Shown: positions 8,649 through 16,702 of the stretch, one piece after another
Layout of the letters: each line of letters opens with the position of its first letter
Numbering within the stretch: the stretch's first letter is position 1
Source of the DNA: an uncultured Blautia sp.
GTDB taxonomy: Bacteria > Bacillota > Clostridia > Lachnospirales > Lachnospiraceae
Length of the DNA stretch: 33,595 bases
Assembly (NCBI GenBank): GCA_900539525.1
Contig: UQCM01000029.1
Location: 1-33,595 of the forward strand
Direction: 5' to 3'
Program-made: the position numbers and the translations under genes
The notes under the pieces: model-generated
The model's input: the letters and a program-made list of their open reading frames with translations, nothing else
Database searches by the model: none
What the model was told of the DNA's origin: nothing

Positions 8649-8708
8649 CTGTCAGTCCTTCCTGCTGCAGCTGTCTGTTCGCAGCTGCACACAAAATTCA
8701 GTATCTGT

Positions 8709-9695
8709 TCAAAACAGCAGTCCACCTGAGAGCGCCGCTATGACAGCAGCCTTTCCCATAGCAAAAATCACCAGTGCCAGAACTGCCGTCCCGTAAAGCA
8801 GCCGGTTTGCCTTCCGGATATCCTCATATTCAACCGCCCGCATGGCATCTCCCATGGTTTTCTTCTTATACAGAGTGCCGAAATACCAGGCATCCCCGGC
8901 CAGCTGTACGCCTAAGGCTCCTGCCATGGCTGACTCTGTCTGAGCAGAATTGGGACTGGCATGGTTAAAGCGGTCCCTGCGCCAGATACGCCATGCGCTT
9001 TTCCCGTCCAGTCCGGTCAATGTGCAGGCTGCGATCATCAGAAGCGCTGCTATTCTTGACGGAAGGAAATTCACCACATCATCCAGCTTCGCCGCCGCCC
9101 TGCCAAAATACAGATACTTTTCATTTTTGTAACCCACCATGGAATCCATCGTATTGATCGATTTGTAGAAAAATCCAAGTCCCGCTCCGCCGATCGCCAT
9201 AAACAGCATAGGTGCAATGATCCCGTCGGATGTATTTTCTGCTACTGTCTCAACCGCCGCCTTTGTCACACCTGTCTCATCCAGCACCTGTGTGTCACGT
9301 CCCACGATCATGGATACCGCATAGCGGGCCCCCGGAAGATCTCCTTCCTTCAGCTTCTCATACACCTTCATGCTCTCATCCTTCAGTGCGCGGGTGGCAA
9401 GAAGCTGATAACACATGACCGTCTCCACTGCAAAACGAAGGCCTGTGTGGATCCTGCCTGCGCCGTACAGGATCAGGCAGGGGACAGCCGTAGAAATACT
9501 GCTGACGATCAATACCAGAAAAACACCGGCAGCGAGCTCCCCTTTCTTTGTCTTCGGGAACACTTTCCTTAAGAATTTCTCCGTGACAGTGATCAGATTT
9601 CCCACCAGACGTATGGGATGATACAGAACATGCGGATCCCCGATCAGCAGATCGAGCAAGAATCCCAGCACCAGTGGTCCCAGTGTTACTGCCAT
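8709..9695 (-). CDS. cbiB: Adenosylcobinamide-phosphate synthase CbiB
   Basis: An integral membrane enzyme that joins aminopropanol phosphate to adenosylcobyric acid. The start at 9695 (MAVTLGPLVLGFLLDLLIGDPH) is preferred to the upstream ATG at 9710, because GGAGG lies 7-8 bases before it whereas the upstream ATG has no ribosome binding site. The 328-residue length is normal. Family features are LIGDPHVLYHPIRLVG near the start, VGRDTQVLDE, VAENTSDGIIAP, MVGYKNEKY, and RDRFNHASPNSAQTESAMAG. Several transmembrane helices are visible. It lies after cbiA, separated by a short region with a hairpin and an R1 repeat fragment, and 60 bases before cobD. Confidence 0.96.
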   Translation of the reverse strand: MAVTLGPLVLGFLLDLLIGDPHVLYHPIRLVGNLITVTEKFLRKVFPKTKKGELAAGVFLVLIVSSISTAVPCLILYGAGRIHTGLRFAVETVMCYQLLATRALKDESMKVYEKLKEGDLPGARYAVSMIVGRDTQVLDETGVTKAAVETVAENTSDGIIAPMLFMAIGGAGLGFFYKSINTMDSMVGYKNEKYLYFGRAAAKLDDVVNFLPSRIAALLMIAACTLTGLDGKSAWRIWRRDRFNHASPNSAQTESAMAGALGVQLAGDAWYFGTLYKKKTMGDAMRAVEYEDIRKANRLLYGTAVLALVIFAMGKAAVIAALSGGLLF

Positions 9696-9730
9696 ACTTT
9701 TATCCTCCATTGTAATCAGTGCAAAATATC

Positions 9731-9756
9731 GTTACTGTTCAGAGTCATGCAGATTT
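9731..9756. repeat. Intergenic repeat fragment, family R1, copy 2
   Basis: GTTACTGTTCAGAGTCATGC followed by AGATTT matches the first 26 bases of the R1 copy at 3571 with one difference. The rest of the element is missing. It lies 3' of cbiA and just before the cbiB start region. Confidence 0.6.
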
Positions 9757-9765
9757 TATGACGTT

Positions 9766-9787
9766 GGGGTCAAAAGTATTTGACCCC
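9766..9787 (-). terminator. Hairpin between cbiA and cbiB, possible attenuator
   Basis: A perfect 9-bp stem, GGGGTCAAA with TTTGACCCC, and a 4-base loop. There is no T-run on the minus strand after it, so it is more likely an mRNA-stability or read-through element than a full terminator. It lies 17 bases past the cbiA stop. Confidence 0.45.
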
Positions 9788-9803
9788 TTGATGCCTTCCT
9801 TAT

Positions 9804-11186
9804 TTATACATATCGGGCACATTTTCTGAGAAACTCTGCAGCAAACTCCGGACAGGAATGGTAATAGAGATGTGGAAATCCCATCACAGCATTCTCCCGT
9901 CCGTGGATGCAGCTCCAGCTCCTCTTTCCATTCGGCTTCTGTGCCAGAAAGCTGTCTCCGCAGGAGGTGCTGTCGAAGTAGTGGAATTCATGACCCTTCA
10001 ATCCTTCCATCCCCTCTCCCAGAATCCCTTTCTCACAGGCTTCCAGTCCGATATAGCCAAAGCGCCCAAGCTTCTCTGTCTTATATGCTTTTCCTTCTAT
10101 GACACCTGCCATGGGATAGCAGTTCCCTTCCATATCCTCCATGGATTCATGCAGATACATAAAACCTCCGCACTCTGCCATGCAGGGAAGCCCTTTGCCA
10201 AGCGCTTTCCGGATCTCGCCTCGCACCGATACATTTTCGGAGAGCGCCTTCGCATTCAGCTCCGGATAACCGCCATACAGCAAGAGTCCCTGTGCCCCCT
10301 GGGGAAGCTTCGTATCATGAATAGGCGAGAAATATTTTAGCTGTGCTCCCATACCTTCCAGAAGCTTTAGATTATCTTCATACAAAAAGCAGAATGCCTC
10401 ATCTCTGGCAACGGCGATCACCGGACGGGCCTCCCGGAGATCTGCTGCCCCGTCAATCACCCTAGCCAGCGTTTCCGGCATTTCTTCCGATACTTCAGGT
10501 GCCGTCTGCGCCAGCTTAAGAATCTCTTCGATATCCAGTGTCTCCTCCAGCACTTCTGCCAGTCTGTCCAGCTTCTCATTCAGCTGCTCCACTTCGTCCG
10601 GCATGACCAGTCCCAGATGCCGGCTCTGCAGCGTCAGTTCCGGAACCTTTGGCACATATCCATAGACCGGAATATGCAGTTCACGCTCAATCTGCTCCTT
10701 CATCTTGCGGTACACCATGGCAGAGGTCTGATTGAGTAGTATCCCTCTGATCCGGCAGGGCCTCTGATAGGTCAGAAAGCCTTTGATCAGAGCCAGCGCA
10801 GAGAGACTCATCCCGCGCATATTCACGATCAGAAGAACCGGCGTCTCTGTCACCTCTGCCAGTTCTGCGGAACTGGCACGTGTGGAGGTAAGCCCCATTC
10901 CGTCATAGTATCCCATCACTCCCTCCATCACGGAGATCTCCGTCCCCTTTGCTGCTCTGGCAAAGAGATATCTGGTCATCTCCCTGTCTGTAAAGAAGGT
11001 ATCCAGATTCCGTGACTTCGTATGGAGCACACGGCTGTGAAACATGGGATCAATGTAATCCGGACCGCATTTAAAAGAAGACACATGAAGTCCCCTTTTT
11101 GTAAGCGCCCGCAAAATCCCGCAGGTGATCATGGTCTTGCCGCTGCCACTGGCACAGGCAGCCAGCATCAATCTGGGCTGTCCCAT
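9804..11186 (-). CDS. cbiA: Cobyrinate a,c-diamide synthase CbiA
   Basis: ATP- and glutamine-dependent amidation of the a and c carboxylates of cobyrinic acid. The 460-residue protein opens with a P-loop-like ASGSGKTM (12-19), followed by the family signature FKCGPDYIDPMFH and MEGVMGYYDG. The C-terminal glutamine amidotransferase domain has its Cys in MAECGGFMYLH and a GHEFHYFD motif near the end. The start ATG overlaps the preceding TGA by one base (TGATG), so it is translationally coupled to the cbiJET fusion. Confidence 0.96.
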   Translation of the reverse strand: MGQPRLMLAACASGSGKTMITCGILRALTKRGLHVSSFKCGPDYIDPMFHSRVLHTKSRNLDTFFTDREMTRYLFARAAKGTEISVMEGVMGYYDGMGLTSTRASSAELAEVTETPVLLIVNMRGMSLSALALIKGFLTYQRPCRIRGILLNQTSAMVYRKMKEQIERELHIPVYGYVPKVPELTLQSRHLGLVMPDEVEQLNEKLDRLAEVLEETLDIEEILKLAQTAPEVSEEMPETLARVIDGAADLREARPVIAVARDEAFCFLYEDNLKLLEGMGAQLKYFSPIHDTKLPQGAQGLLLYGGYPELNAKALSENVSVRGEIRKALGKGLPCMAECGGFMYLHESMEDMEGNCYPMAGVIEGKAYKTEKLGRFGYIGLEACEKGILGEGMEGLKGHEFHYFDSTSCGDSFLAQKPNGKRSWSCIHGRENAVMGFPHLYYHSCPEFAAEFLRKCARYV

Positions 11187-13264
11187 CAGTTCTCACCTCC
11201 TGTAAAGGAAAAGATATAGACAGGATTCTGCCCCATCATCATATGATAGCTGCCCACCTCTTTTGCTTTTCCCACGGAAAGAGTTACGATATCCACATCT
11301 TTAACTGGAAGCATGCGGATGCAGCGCATGGTTTCTGATACCGTCTCCAGGGCAATGGCATTGACCACGATCCTGGCATTCGGATTCTTCGAGAGGATAC
11401 ACTTCAGTATCTCTTCCATATTTCCCGACGAACCGCCGATAAATGCATGGGTCGGTGCCGGAAGCTCCTCCAGTGCCTCGGGGGCGCTCCCTTCCAGGAT
11501 CTCCAGATGATCTGCCCGGAATTTTTTCTTATTCTCATAAAGAAGCTGTACCGCCTCCGGCTTTTTTTCGATAGCATACACACGCCCGTCCACGGCACGC
11601 AGTGCCATTTCCACAGAAACGGAACCTGTTCCCGCACCCACATCATAGACGATGGCATCCTCTGTAAGACCAAGCTTTGCCAGCGAGACACAGCGCACCT
11701 CCTCCTTGGTCATGGGAACCTTTGCCCTAAGAAAGGCTTCATCCGGGATTCCATGAACAGCTGCCTTTTTTGCATGTTCATTTTCAATCAGAACGACACA
11801 CAGAGGGGAAAATTCCCGGTCCGCAAGCTCTGCCGCACTTCCCGCAGTGATCCTTTCCTGCGCATAAGACAGGTTCTCTCCCACGGACAGCCGCACTTCT
11901 CCCAACCCATAAAAGACCAGCTTCTCACAGAGTTCCTTCACCCCATCCTTCTTTCCGATCAGAGCGAACACCTTTCGATGATTTGTTACCGCAGAGATGA
12001 CATTCTGCTCCCTCCCGTGGAGACTCATCATCCTGACATCCTCCCAGGAGGTGCCGAGTTTTCCACACAGATAAACCAGAGAAGAAATACCGCTGCAGAT
12101 ATGCACATCCTCTCCTTCAAAGACCTCGATCAGCTTTTTTGCACCACTGTAGAATCCCACGTCTCCTGAAAGCAGGACCGCGATCTTCTCATATTCCGGA
12201 TGAGACTTCACATAGTCCCGGATCTCATCGGCTCTGTAAGCCTTCAGGCATGCCTTTCCTGCGGTATCTGCCGCCTCCAGCATCCTTTCTGCTCCGATCA
12301 GCAGTTCCGCCTCATCGCAGGCACGCTTTGCCTCCAGCGTCATATTTTCCCTGCTGCCCATGCCGATGCCCACCAGATGGATGCAGGGTCTCACAGAAAG
12401 GTTCAGCCGTCTGCACAGAAGCGCACGGACCTCCATCTCATTCATCCCGGGAACCGCCTCGGGGGGACGTCCCACCAGGACGACCCTTGCCCCTGCTTTC
12501 TCTGCCGCACGAAGCTTCTCCTCGTAGCCTCCGTTTTTTCCGGATTCCTTTGTCACCATCCACACCGCCCCCGTATGGCGCAGCATCGCTGTATTCAGTT
12601 CCTCACTGAACGGGCCCTGCATACAGATCAGATGCCTTCCCTCAAAACCCAGCTTTCCACATGCGGCTGCCACCTCAGGCGTAGACAGCACCCGGGCAAA
12701 CACACGCTCCTGATAGTCCGGCAGCTCCGTAAAGAAGTGAAGCTCTTTGCTGCCTGTCGTTACCAGGATATTCCCGCTGGTCGTTTTCAGAAACTCTACG
12801 GCCTCCTGCACAGAATCTACGCAGACACTGTTCCCTGTTCGCTGTACATAGTCTAAAGAGGTGCTGTTTCCTTCCTCCGGTACAGATCCCACGGCTCTAT
12901 CGTTTTCTATTTTCTGTTTTGCATCGACAGACGGTTCGCTTTCCGCTGGCTGGTATGGTGCACGCAGCAGACGGATATATTCCGTCCCTGTCTGTGTGCA
13001 GGACCGTCTGATATTTTCTGATACTGCCACAGCATAAGGATGGGTGGCATCAATGACCAGTGTGATGCCTTCCCTGCGTATCCTTTCTGCCATCTCCGCT
13101 CCGGTCAGACGTCCCGCATGAACATGGAGAAAGGTCCCTTCCACCATCAGTTTCTCTCCGTATTCCGTAGCGACACATACGTGTGTCTCCACCTCATGCC
13201 GGTTCAGATATTCCGCCAGATGACGCCCTTCCGTGGTTCCGGCAAAGAGTAAAATCTTATCCAT
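11186..13264 (-). CDS. cbiJET: Trifunctional CbiJ-CbiE-CbiT fusion: cobalt-precorrin-6A reductase and precorrin-6B C5,15-methyltransferase/decarboxylase
   Basis: One uninterrupted 692-residue frame carries three enzymes. Residues 1-288 are CbiJ, the precorrin-6A reductase (LLFAGTTEGRHLAEYL, IDATHPYAVAVSENI, VTTGSKEL, CMQGPFSEELN). Residues 293-495 are CbiE, a tetrapyrrole methylase (HLVGIGMGSRENMTLEA, LLSGDVGFYSGAKKL) acting at C-5. Residues 505-692 are CbiT (VPMTKEEVR, SAM-binding DVGAGTGSVSVEMA at 541-554), which methylates C-15 and decarboxylates the acetate. Fused CbiET is common; addition of CbiJ in front is less usual. A hydrophilic stretch at about 106-150 looks like an insertion in CbiJ. 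The start overlaps cbiH by 8 bases and has AGAGGA upstream. No frameshift is seen. Confidence 0.93.
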   Translation of the reverse strand: MDKILLFAGTTEGRHLAEYLNRHEVETHVCVATEYGEKLMVEGTFLHVHAGRLTGAEMAERIRREGITLVIDATHPYAVAVSENIRRSCTQTGTEYIRLLRAPYQPAESEPSVDAKQKIENDRAVGSVPEEGNSTSLDYVQRTGNSVCVDSVQEAVEFLKTTSGNILVTTGSKELHFFTELPDYQERVFARVLSTPEVAAACGKLGFEGRHLICMQGPFSEELNTAMLRHTGAVWMVTKESGKNGGYEEKLRAAEKAGARVVLVGRPPEAVPGMNEMEVRALLCRRLNLSVRPCIHLVGIGMGSRENMTLEAKRACDEAELLIGAERMLEAADTAGKACLKAYRADEIRDYVKSHPEYEKIAVLLSGDVGFYSGAKKLIEVFEGEDVHICSGISSLVYLCGKLGTSWEDVRMMSLHGREQNVISAVTNHRKVFALIGKKDGVKELCEKLVFYGLGEVRLSVGENLSYAQERITAGSAAELADREFSPLCVVLIENEHAKKAAVHGIPDEAFLRAKVPMTKEEVRCVSLAKLGLTEDAIVYDVGAGTGSVSVEMALRAVDGRVYAIEKKPEAVQLLYENKKKFRADHLEILEGSAPEALEELPAPTHAFIGGSSGNMEEILKCILSKNPNARIVVNAIALETVSETMRCIRMLPVKDVDIVTLSVGKAKEVGSYHMMMGQNPVYIFSFTGGEN

Positions 13265-13988
13265 ATTGATATCCTCTCGGTGTCACCATTTTTCCGTCGA
13301 TCTCCCTGGTCTGGGAATTCCCGATAAACACCGTCGTAAACATATCTACCTGTGTACCTCTCAGTTCTTTTAAGGAAAGAACCTTTGCCTCTTCCCCATC
13401 TCTGCCGATGTTCCACACCAGACCGCACACCGTGTCCGGACTCTTGTGGCGCAGCATCAGGTCACATGCTTTCTGCAGATAATCATGACGCTTTTTGCTG
13501 GACGGATTGTACAGGCAGATGACAAAGTCTGCCTCGGAGGCACAGAGCAGCCGCTTTTCAATCTTTTCCCACGGTGTCAGCAGATCACTTAAACTGATCA
13601 GCGCAAAATCATGGATCAGCGGGGCTCCCAGCACTGCCGCTCCGCCGATCGCTGCAGTCACACCCGGTATCACCTCGACCTCTGTCCCCGGATATTCCTC
13701 ACCGATCTCCAGCATCAGCCCGGACATCCCGTAAACGCCTGCATCACCGCTGCAGATCATGGCAACCGTTTTTCCTTTCTCTGCTTCATCAAAGGCCAGC
13801 CTGCACCGGTCTACCTCTTTTCGCATGGGAGTCGTCAGAAATTCCTTTCCCGGAAAATGCTCTCTCACAAGCTCCACATAAACCGTATAGCCCACGATCA
13901 CATCGCAGGAGCGCAGTGCATCTGCTGCCCGCATGGTCATCTGCTCATAAGCTCCCGGTCCGATTCCTACCACATATATTTTACCCAA
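13257..13988 (-). CDS. cbiH: Cobalt-precorrin-3B C17-methyltransferase CbiH
   Basis: Methylates C-17 and drives ring contraction of cobalt-precorrin-3. The product has the tetrapyrrole methylase signature GKIYVVGIGPGAYEQMT at its N-terminus, then CSGDAGVYGMSGLMLE and VIPGVTAAIGGAAVLGAPL, with CLYNPSSKKR in the C-terminal half. The start chosen is TTG at 13988 because GGAG lies 8 bases upstream and family members begin right at this point. An in-frame ATG at 14021 would add 11 unmatched residues inside cbiG. The gene overlaps the end of cbiG by 8 bases. Confidence 0.9.
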   Translation of the reverse strand: MGKIYVVGIGPGAYEQMTMRAADALRSCDVIVGYTVYVELVREHFPGKEFLTTPMRKEVDRCRLAFDEAEKGKTVAMICSGDAGVYGMSGLMLEIGEEYPGTEVEVIPGVTAAIGGAAVLGAPLIHDFALISLSDLLTPWEKIEKRLLCASEADFVICLYNPSSKKRHDYLQKACDLMLRHKSPDTVCGLVWNIGRDGEEAKVLSLKELRGTQVDMFTTVFIGNSQTREIDGKMVTPRGYQYG

Positions 13989-15039
13989 AATCAACACTCC
14001 AATCTCTGAGGGCAATGGCAACCGTCACGCCATTGCCTGCCTTTTTCTTCTGGATGAGCCGTCCGCCTCCGCTTCCTTGCACAGCGCTGCGCTCGCATAC
14101 ATTTTCCACACCTGTTACCTGTTTTACAAAATCCGACGGGGTAAAATCCCCTTTTGTCTCCCTTAGTTCCTCCGCCGTAAATGTTCGAAAAGGGAGCTCA
14201 TATTTTTCACAAAATGCGGTGATCGCCTGTTCCTCTGCCTTAAGATCAATGCTGGCAGCCTGCTCCACACTCTCTATGGAAATGTGGTTTACCTGCAGCG
14301 CATCCAGAACTGCCTCCTCCAGAACCCCGGCATCCGTCCCTTTCCGGCATCCGATGCCTACCGTCACGATGCGGGGATGGAGGTGCAGTGTCTGCCCAAA
14401 GGGGCGTTTCTCACAGTTCAGGGATATCACGATTCCTGTCTTTCCCTCAAAGGGATCGCTGCTGCCCACTACCGTCAGCTCCTCCGGGATTTCGCCTGTA
14501 ACAGGAAATTCACAATAGAGTCCCACCGGCTTCTCATCCAGGATATCGGCAGAAACTGCTTTCGCAGCCTTCCTGTCGCTGATGTGCATTCTGTTTTTCT
14601 TTGCAAAAATGTCCACTGCAAAACGTCCGTTCACATCCGTCGCCGTCGTGATCACAGGAATCGCTCCTGTCAGATTCGCCAGAACACCGGCCAGCTCATT
14701 GGCTCCTCCCAGATGTCCAGACAGCAGGGAGATGGCAAAGATCCCCCTCTCATCCATCACTACCACCGCCGGATCCGTCATCTTGTCCTTCACCCAGGGG
14801 GCGATGGCACGTACAGCGATCCCGGAGGCACTGATAAAGAGAATGGCATCCTTTGTTTCAAACATTCTCCCTGCCCATTCCTTCAGAGGCATGCCGGGCT
14901 CGGCAAGTCCGTATCGTCCGGCATATTTTGGAATGGCATATCCCTCACAGCTGTAGCCGCTGCCCGGCAGCAGCTCAGTCAGGCTCCTGCACAGCCTGCT
15001 GCCATTCTCTGTAAAACTGATGATCGCCAGCTCCATCAT
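13981..15039 (-). CDS. cbiG: Cobalt-precorrin-5A hydrolase CbiG
   Basis: Opens the delta-lactone of cobalt-precorrin-5A, releasing acetaldehyde. The 352-residue product has the usual three parts: an N-terminal domain (to about 70), a middle domain with FISASGIAVRAIAPWVKDK, DPAVVVMDERG and SLLSGHLGGANELA (about 70-140), and a C-terminal CobE-like domain with GIGCRKGTDAGVLEEAV and a STDLKAEE-like stretch. Two tandem ATGs (15039 and 15036) overlap the TGA of cbiF, so either may initiate. Tight overlaps on both sides show translational coupling. Confidence 0.95.
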   Translation of the reverse strand: MMELAIISFTENGSRLCRSLTELLPGSGYSCEGYAIPKYAGRYGLAEPGMPLKEWAGRMFETKDAILFISASGIAVRAIAPWVKDKMTDPAVVVMDERGIFAISLLSGHLGGANELAGVLANLTGAIPVITTATDVNGRFAVDIFAKKNRMHISDRKAAKAVSADILDEKPVGLYCEFPVTGEIPEELTVVGSSDPFEGKTGIVISLNCEKRPFGQTLHLHPRIVTVGIGCRKGTDAGVLEEAVLDALQVNHISIESVEQAASIDLKAEEQAITAFCEKYELPFRTFTAEELRETKGDFTPSDFVKQVTGVENVCERSAVQGSGGGRLIQKKKAGNGVTVAIALRDWSVDFG

Positions 15040-15794
15040 TCGCTCGCCTCACGGAATTCCGTACTGAAGGCCGGATTGTACAGCTCGGAACGGTTGTAAT
15101 GGCTGTGGCTTACCACATCTCCGATGATCATCAGTGCCGTTTTTGTAATCTGATGCTTCTTCGCCGTCTCTGCCAGTGTCCCAACGGTACAGACAAAGGC
15201 CTTTTCATCCTCCCAGGTGGCTTTGTACACGATGGCGGCTGGAGTATCTGCCGTGTAGCCTCCTGCGATCAGCCGCTCGGACAGCTTTTCCAGCATTCCT
15301 GTACTTAAGAAGACCACCATCGTTGCCTGATGAGCGGCAAAGGAGGCGATTTCTTCCTTTTCCGGCACCGGTGTCCTGCCGGCCATCCGGGTGATGATCA
15401 CACTCTGGGACACATCCGGAAGCGTATACTCCAGATTCAGCGCCGCCGCCGCGCCGCAGAAGGAACTGACACCCGGACAATAATCGTATGCGATGCCCTT
15501 CTCATCCAGTACATCCATCTGCTCCCGGATGGCCCCGTACAGACAGGGATCTCCTGTGTGCAGCCGGACGGTGGTTAATCCTTTCTCTTCTGCTGCAAAG
15601 ATCACATCCAGCACCTGCTCCAGTGTCATTTTGGCGCTGTTGTATACTTCACACGCCTCTTTTTTATATTCCAGAAGCTGAGGATTGACGAGAGAGCCTG
15701 CATAGATGATCACATCGGCCTCTTCCAGATATTTTTTTCCTCTGACGGTGATCAGATCCGGCGCACCGGAACCCGCCCCTACAAAATATACCAT
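15036..15794 (-). CDS. cbiF: Cobalt-precorrin-4 C11-methyltransferase CbiF
   Basis: SAM-dependent methylation of cobalt-precorrin-4 at C-11. The 252-residue tetrapyrrole methylase begins MVYFVGAGSGAPDLITVRG, the CbiF/CobM signature. LHTGDPCLYGAIREQMD and YCPGVSSFCGAAAALNLEYTLP follow, with TRMAGRTPVPEKE typical of the C-11 enzyme. It shares one base with the cbiL stop and overlaps the cbiG start. Confidence 0.96.
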   Translation of the reverse strand: MVYFVGAGSGAPDLITVRGKKYLEEADVIIYAGSLVNPQLLEYKKEACEVYNSAKMTLEQVLDVIFAAEEKGLTTVRLHTGDPCLYGAIREQMDVLDEKGIAYDYCPGVSSFCGAAAALNLEYTLPDVSQSVIITRMAGRTPVPEKEEIASFAAHQATMVVFLSTGMLEKLSERLIAGGYTADTPAAIVYKATWEDEKAFVCTVGTLAETAKKHQITKTALMIIGDVVSHSHYNRSELYNPAFSTEFREASE

Positions 15795-16483
15795 TATGCT
15801 TCCTTCTCCTTTACTATGATTAATGAATAATATCCTGCATCCTCCGGAATCTCGTCTGCCGAGAGATAGATTCTCTCATCGGGCATTCCACAGTTTTCGA
15901 TCATTTTTACGTCTGCCTCGGTGTTTTTCAGCATTTCTTTTACCTGCGCCATCTTCCGCCCCGCCTTCATCAGTACCTTTGTGCCCGGAAGCTTCAGAAC
16001 TTCTTCGATCTGGTAAGAAGCAGGGGCTACATGGATCTCCTGGGATTTCTCTGCAAGACCCGTATTCAGCTTAGCAGCCACAGCACAGAAGGAGGTGATG
16101 CCGCTGATGATCTCTGCCGTATAGCCTCTTTCCAGGATCCGTTTATGTACATACAGATACGTGGAATATACCGTAGGGTCTCCCAGGGTCAGGAATACTA
16201 CATTTTCTCCTGCTGCAAGTCTGGTCTCTATGAGATCTGCGGCAGCCTGATGACTCTGTTCCAGCTTTTCTCTGTCCTTTGTCATGGGCATCGGCACGGA
16301 AAGCAGCGTCTTGTCTGCCAGCTCGGGGACTGCCTGTACCGCGATCCGGTAGGCAACCGTATCGTTTGCATTTTCGCCGGGGAGGGCGATGATCTCATTT
16401 TCCCGGATCAGTCGCACTGCTTTCAATGTCAGAAGCTCGGGATCGCCGGGACCGATTCCCACGCCGTATAAGGTTCCTGTCAT
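15794..16483 (-). CDS. cbiL: Cobalt-factor II C20-methyltransferase CbiL
   Basis: Methylates cobalt-factor II (or precorrin-2) at C-20, the first ring methylation after cobalt insertion. The ATG at 16483 (MTGTLYGVGIGPGDPELLTL) is preferred because AGGAG lies 6-7 bases upstream. An open frame runs 17 codons further but has no family match. TLGDPTVYSTYLYVHK and GITSFCAVAAKLN are the expected methylase motifs. The gene is separated from cbiD by 220 bases containing an inserted miniature transposable element, an unusual gap in an otherwise overlapping operon. Confidence 0.94.
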   Translation of the reverse strand: MTGTLYGVGIGPGDPELLTLKAVRLIRENEIIALPGENANDTVAYRIAVQAVPELADKTLLSVPMPMTKDREKLEQSHQAAADLIETRLAAGENVVFLTLGDPTVYSTYLYVHKRILERGYTAEIISGITSFCAVAAKLNTGLAEKSQEIHVAPASYQIEEVLKLPGTKVLMKAGRKMAQVKEMLKNTEADVKMIENCGMPDERIYLSADEIPEDAGYYSLIIVKEKEA

Positions 16484-16520
16484 GGTTTGTCTCCTTTTGT
16501 GTATGGTTATGTTTGTATCA

Positions 16521-16553
16521 TTGTTCAAAGTCATGCAAATTTATAAATATTTG
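16521..16553. repeat. Degenerate R1 repeat, copy 3, interrupted by the MITE
   Basis: TTGTTCAAAGTCATGCAAAT followed by TTATAAATATTTG matches the R1 consensus with a few changes and ends exactly where the MITE begins. Its last eight bases (AATATTTG) are the left copy of the MITE target duplication, so it appears to have been present before the MITE arrived. Confidence 0.55.
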
Positions 16554-16702
16554 GTAACTGTTCAGAGCCAAGCAAAATTTCATAAACAGACGTAAAATGC
16601 TTGCATTTTTAAGACTGTTTTTGAAATTCTATTTGGCGGATACGCCACACCGACGAAATGCGAAGCATTTTGGAGGTTGGCTCTGAACAGTTACAATATT
16701 TG
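16546..16702. mobile_element. MITE with 18-bp perfect inverted repeats and 8-bp target duplication, IS66-like ends
   Basis: The element (16554-16694, 141 bp) begins GTAACTGTTCAGAGCCAA and ends TTGGCTCTGAACAGTTAC, a perfect 18-bp inversion. AATATTTG flanks it directly on both sides (16546-16553 and 16695-16702). It has no coding capacity. GTAA ends and 8-bp duplications are the known hallmarks of the IS66 family, so it is probably a non-autonomous derivative moved by an IS66-type transposase elsewhere. The interior carries short inverted segments (AAATGCTTGCATTT, GAAATGCGAAGCATTT). It is inserted directly after the cbiD stop codon, within the operon. Confidence 0.88.

Noticed and set aside
12200..12856. 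A 218-codon plus-strand frame
   Set aside because: Antisense to the CbiJ-CbiE part of the fusion; the His/Cys-rich translation is typical of shadow frames in GC-balanced genes.
13989..14021. ATG at 14021 as the cbiH start
   Set aside because: It adds 11 residues that family members lack and lies deep in cbiG. TTG at 13988 has a GGAG at good spacing.
14284..15099. A 271-codon plus-strand frame
   Set aside because: Antisense to cbiG, whose motifs and overlaps with cbiF and cbiH are clear.
16554..16694. The hairpin after cbiD as a simple terminator
   Set aside because: The perfect 18-bp inverted ends and exact 8-bp direct duplication show transposition; no T-run follows on the minus strand.
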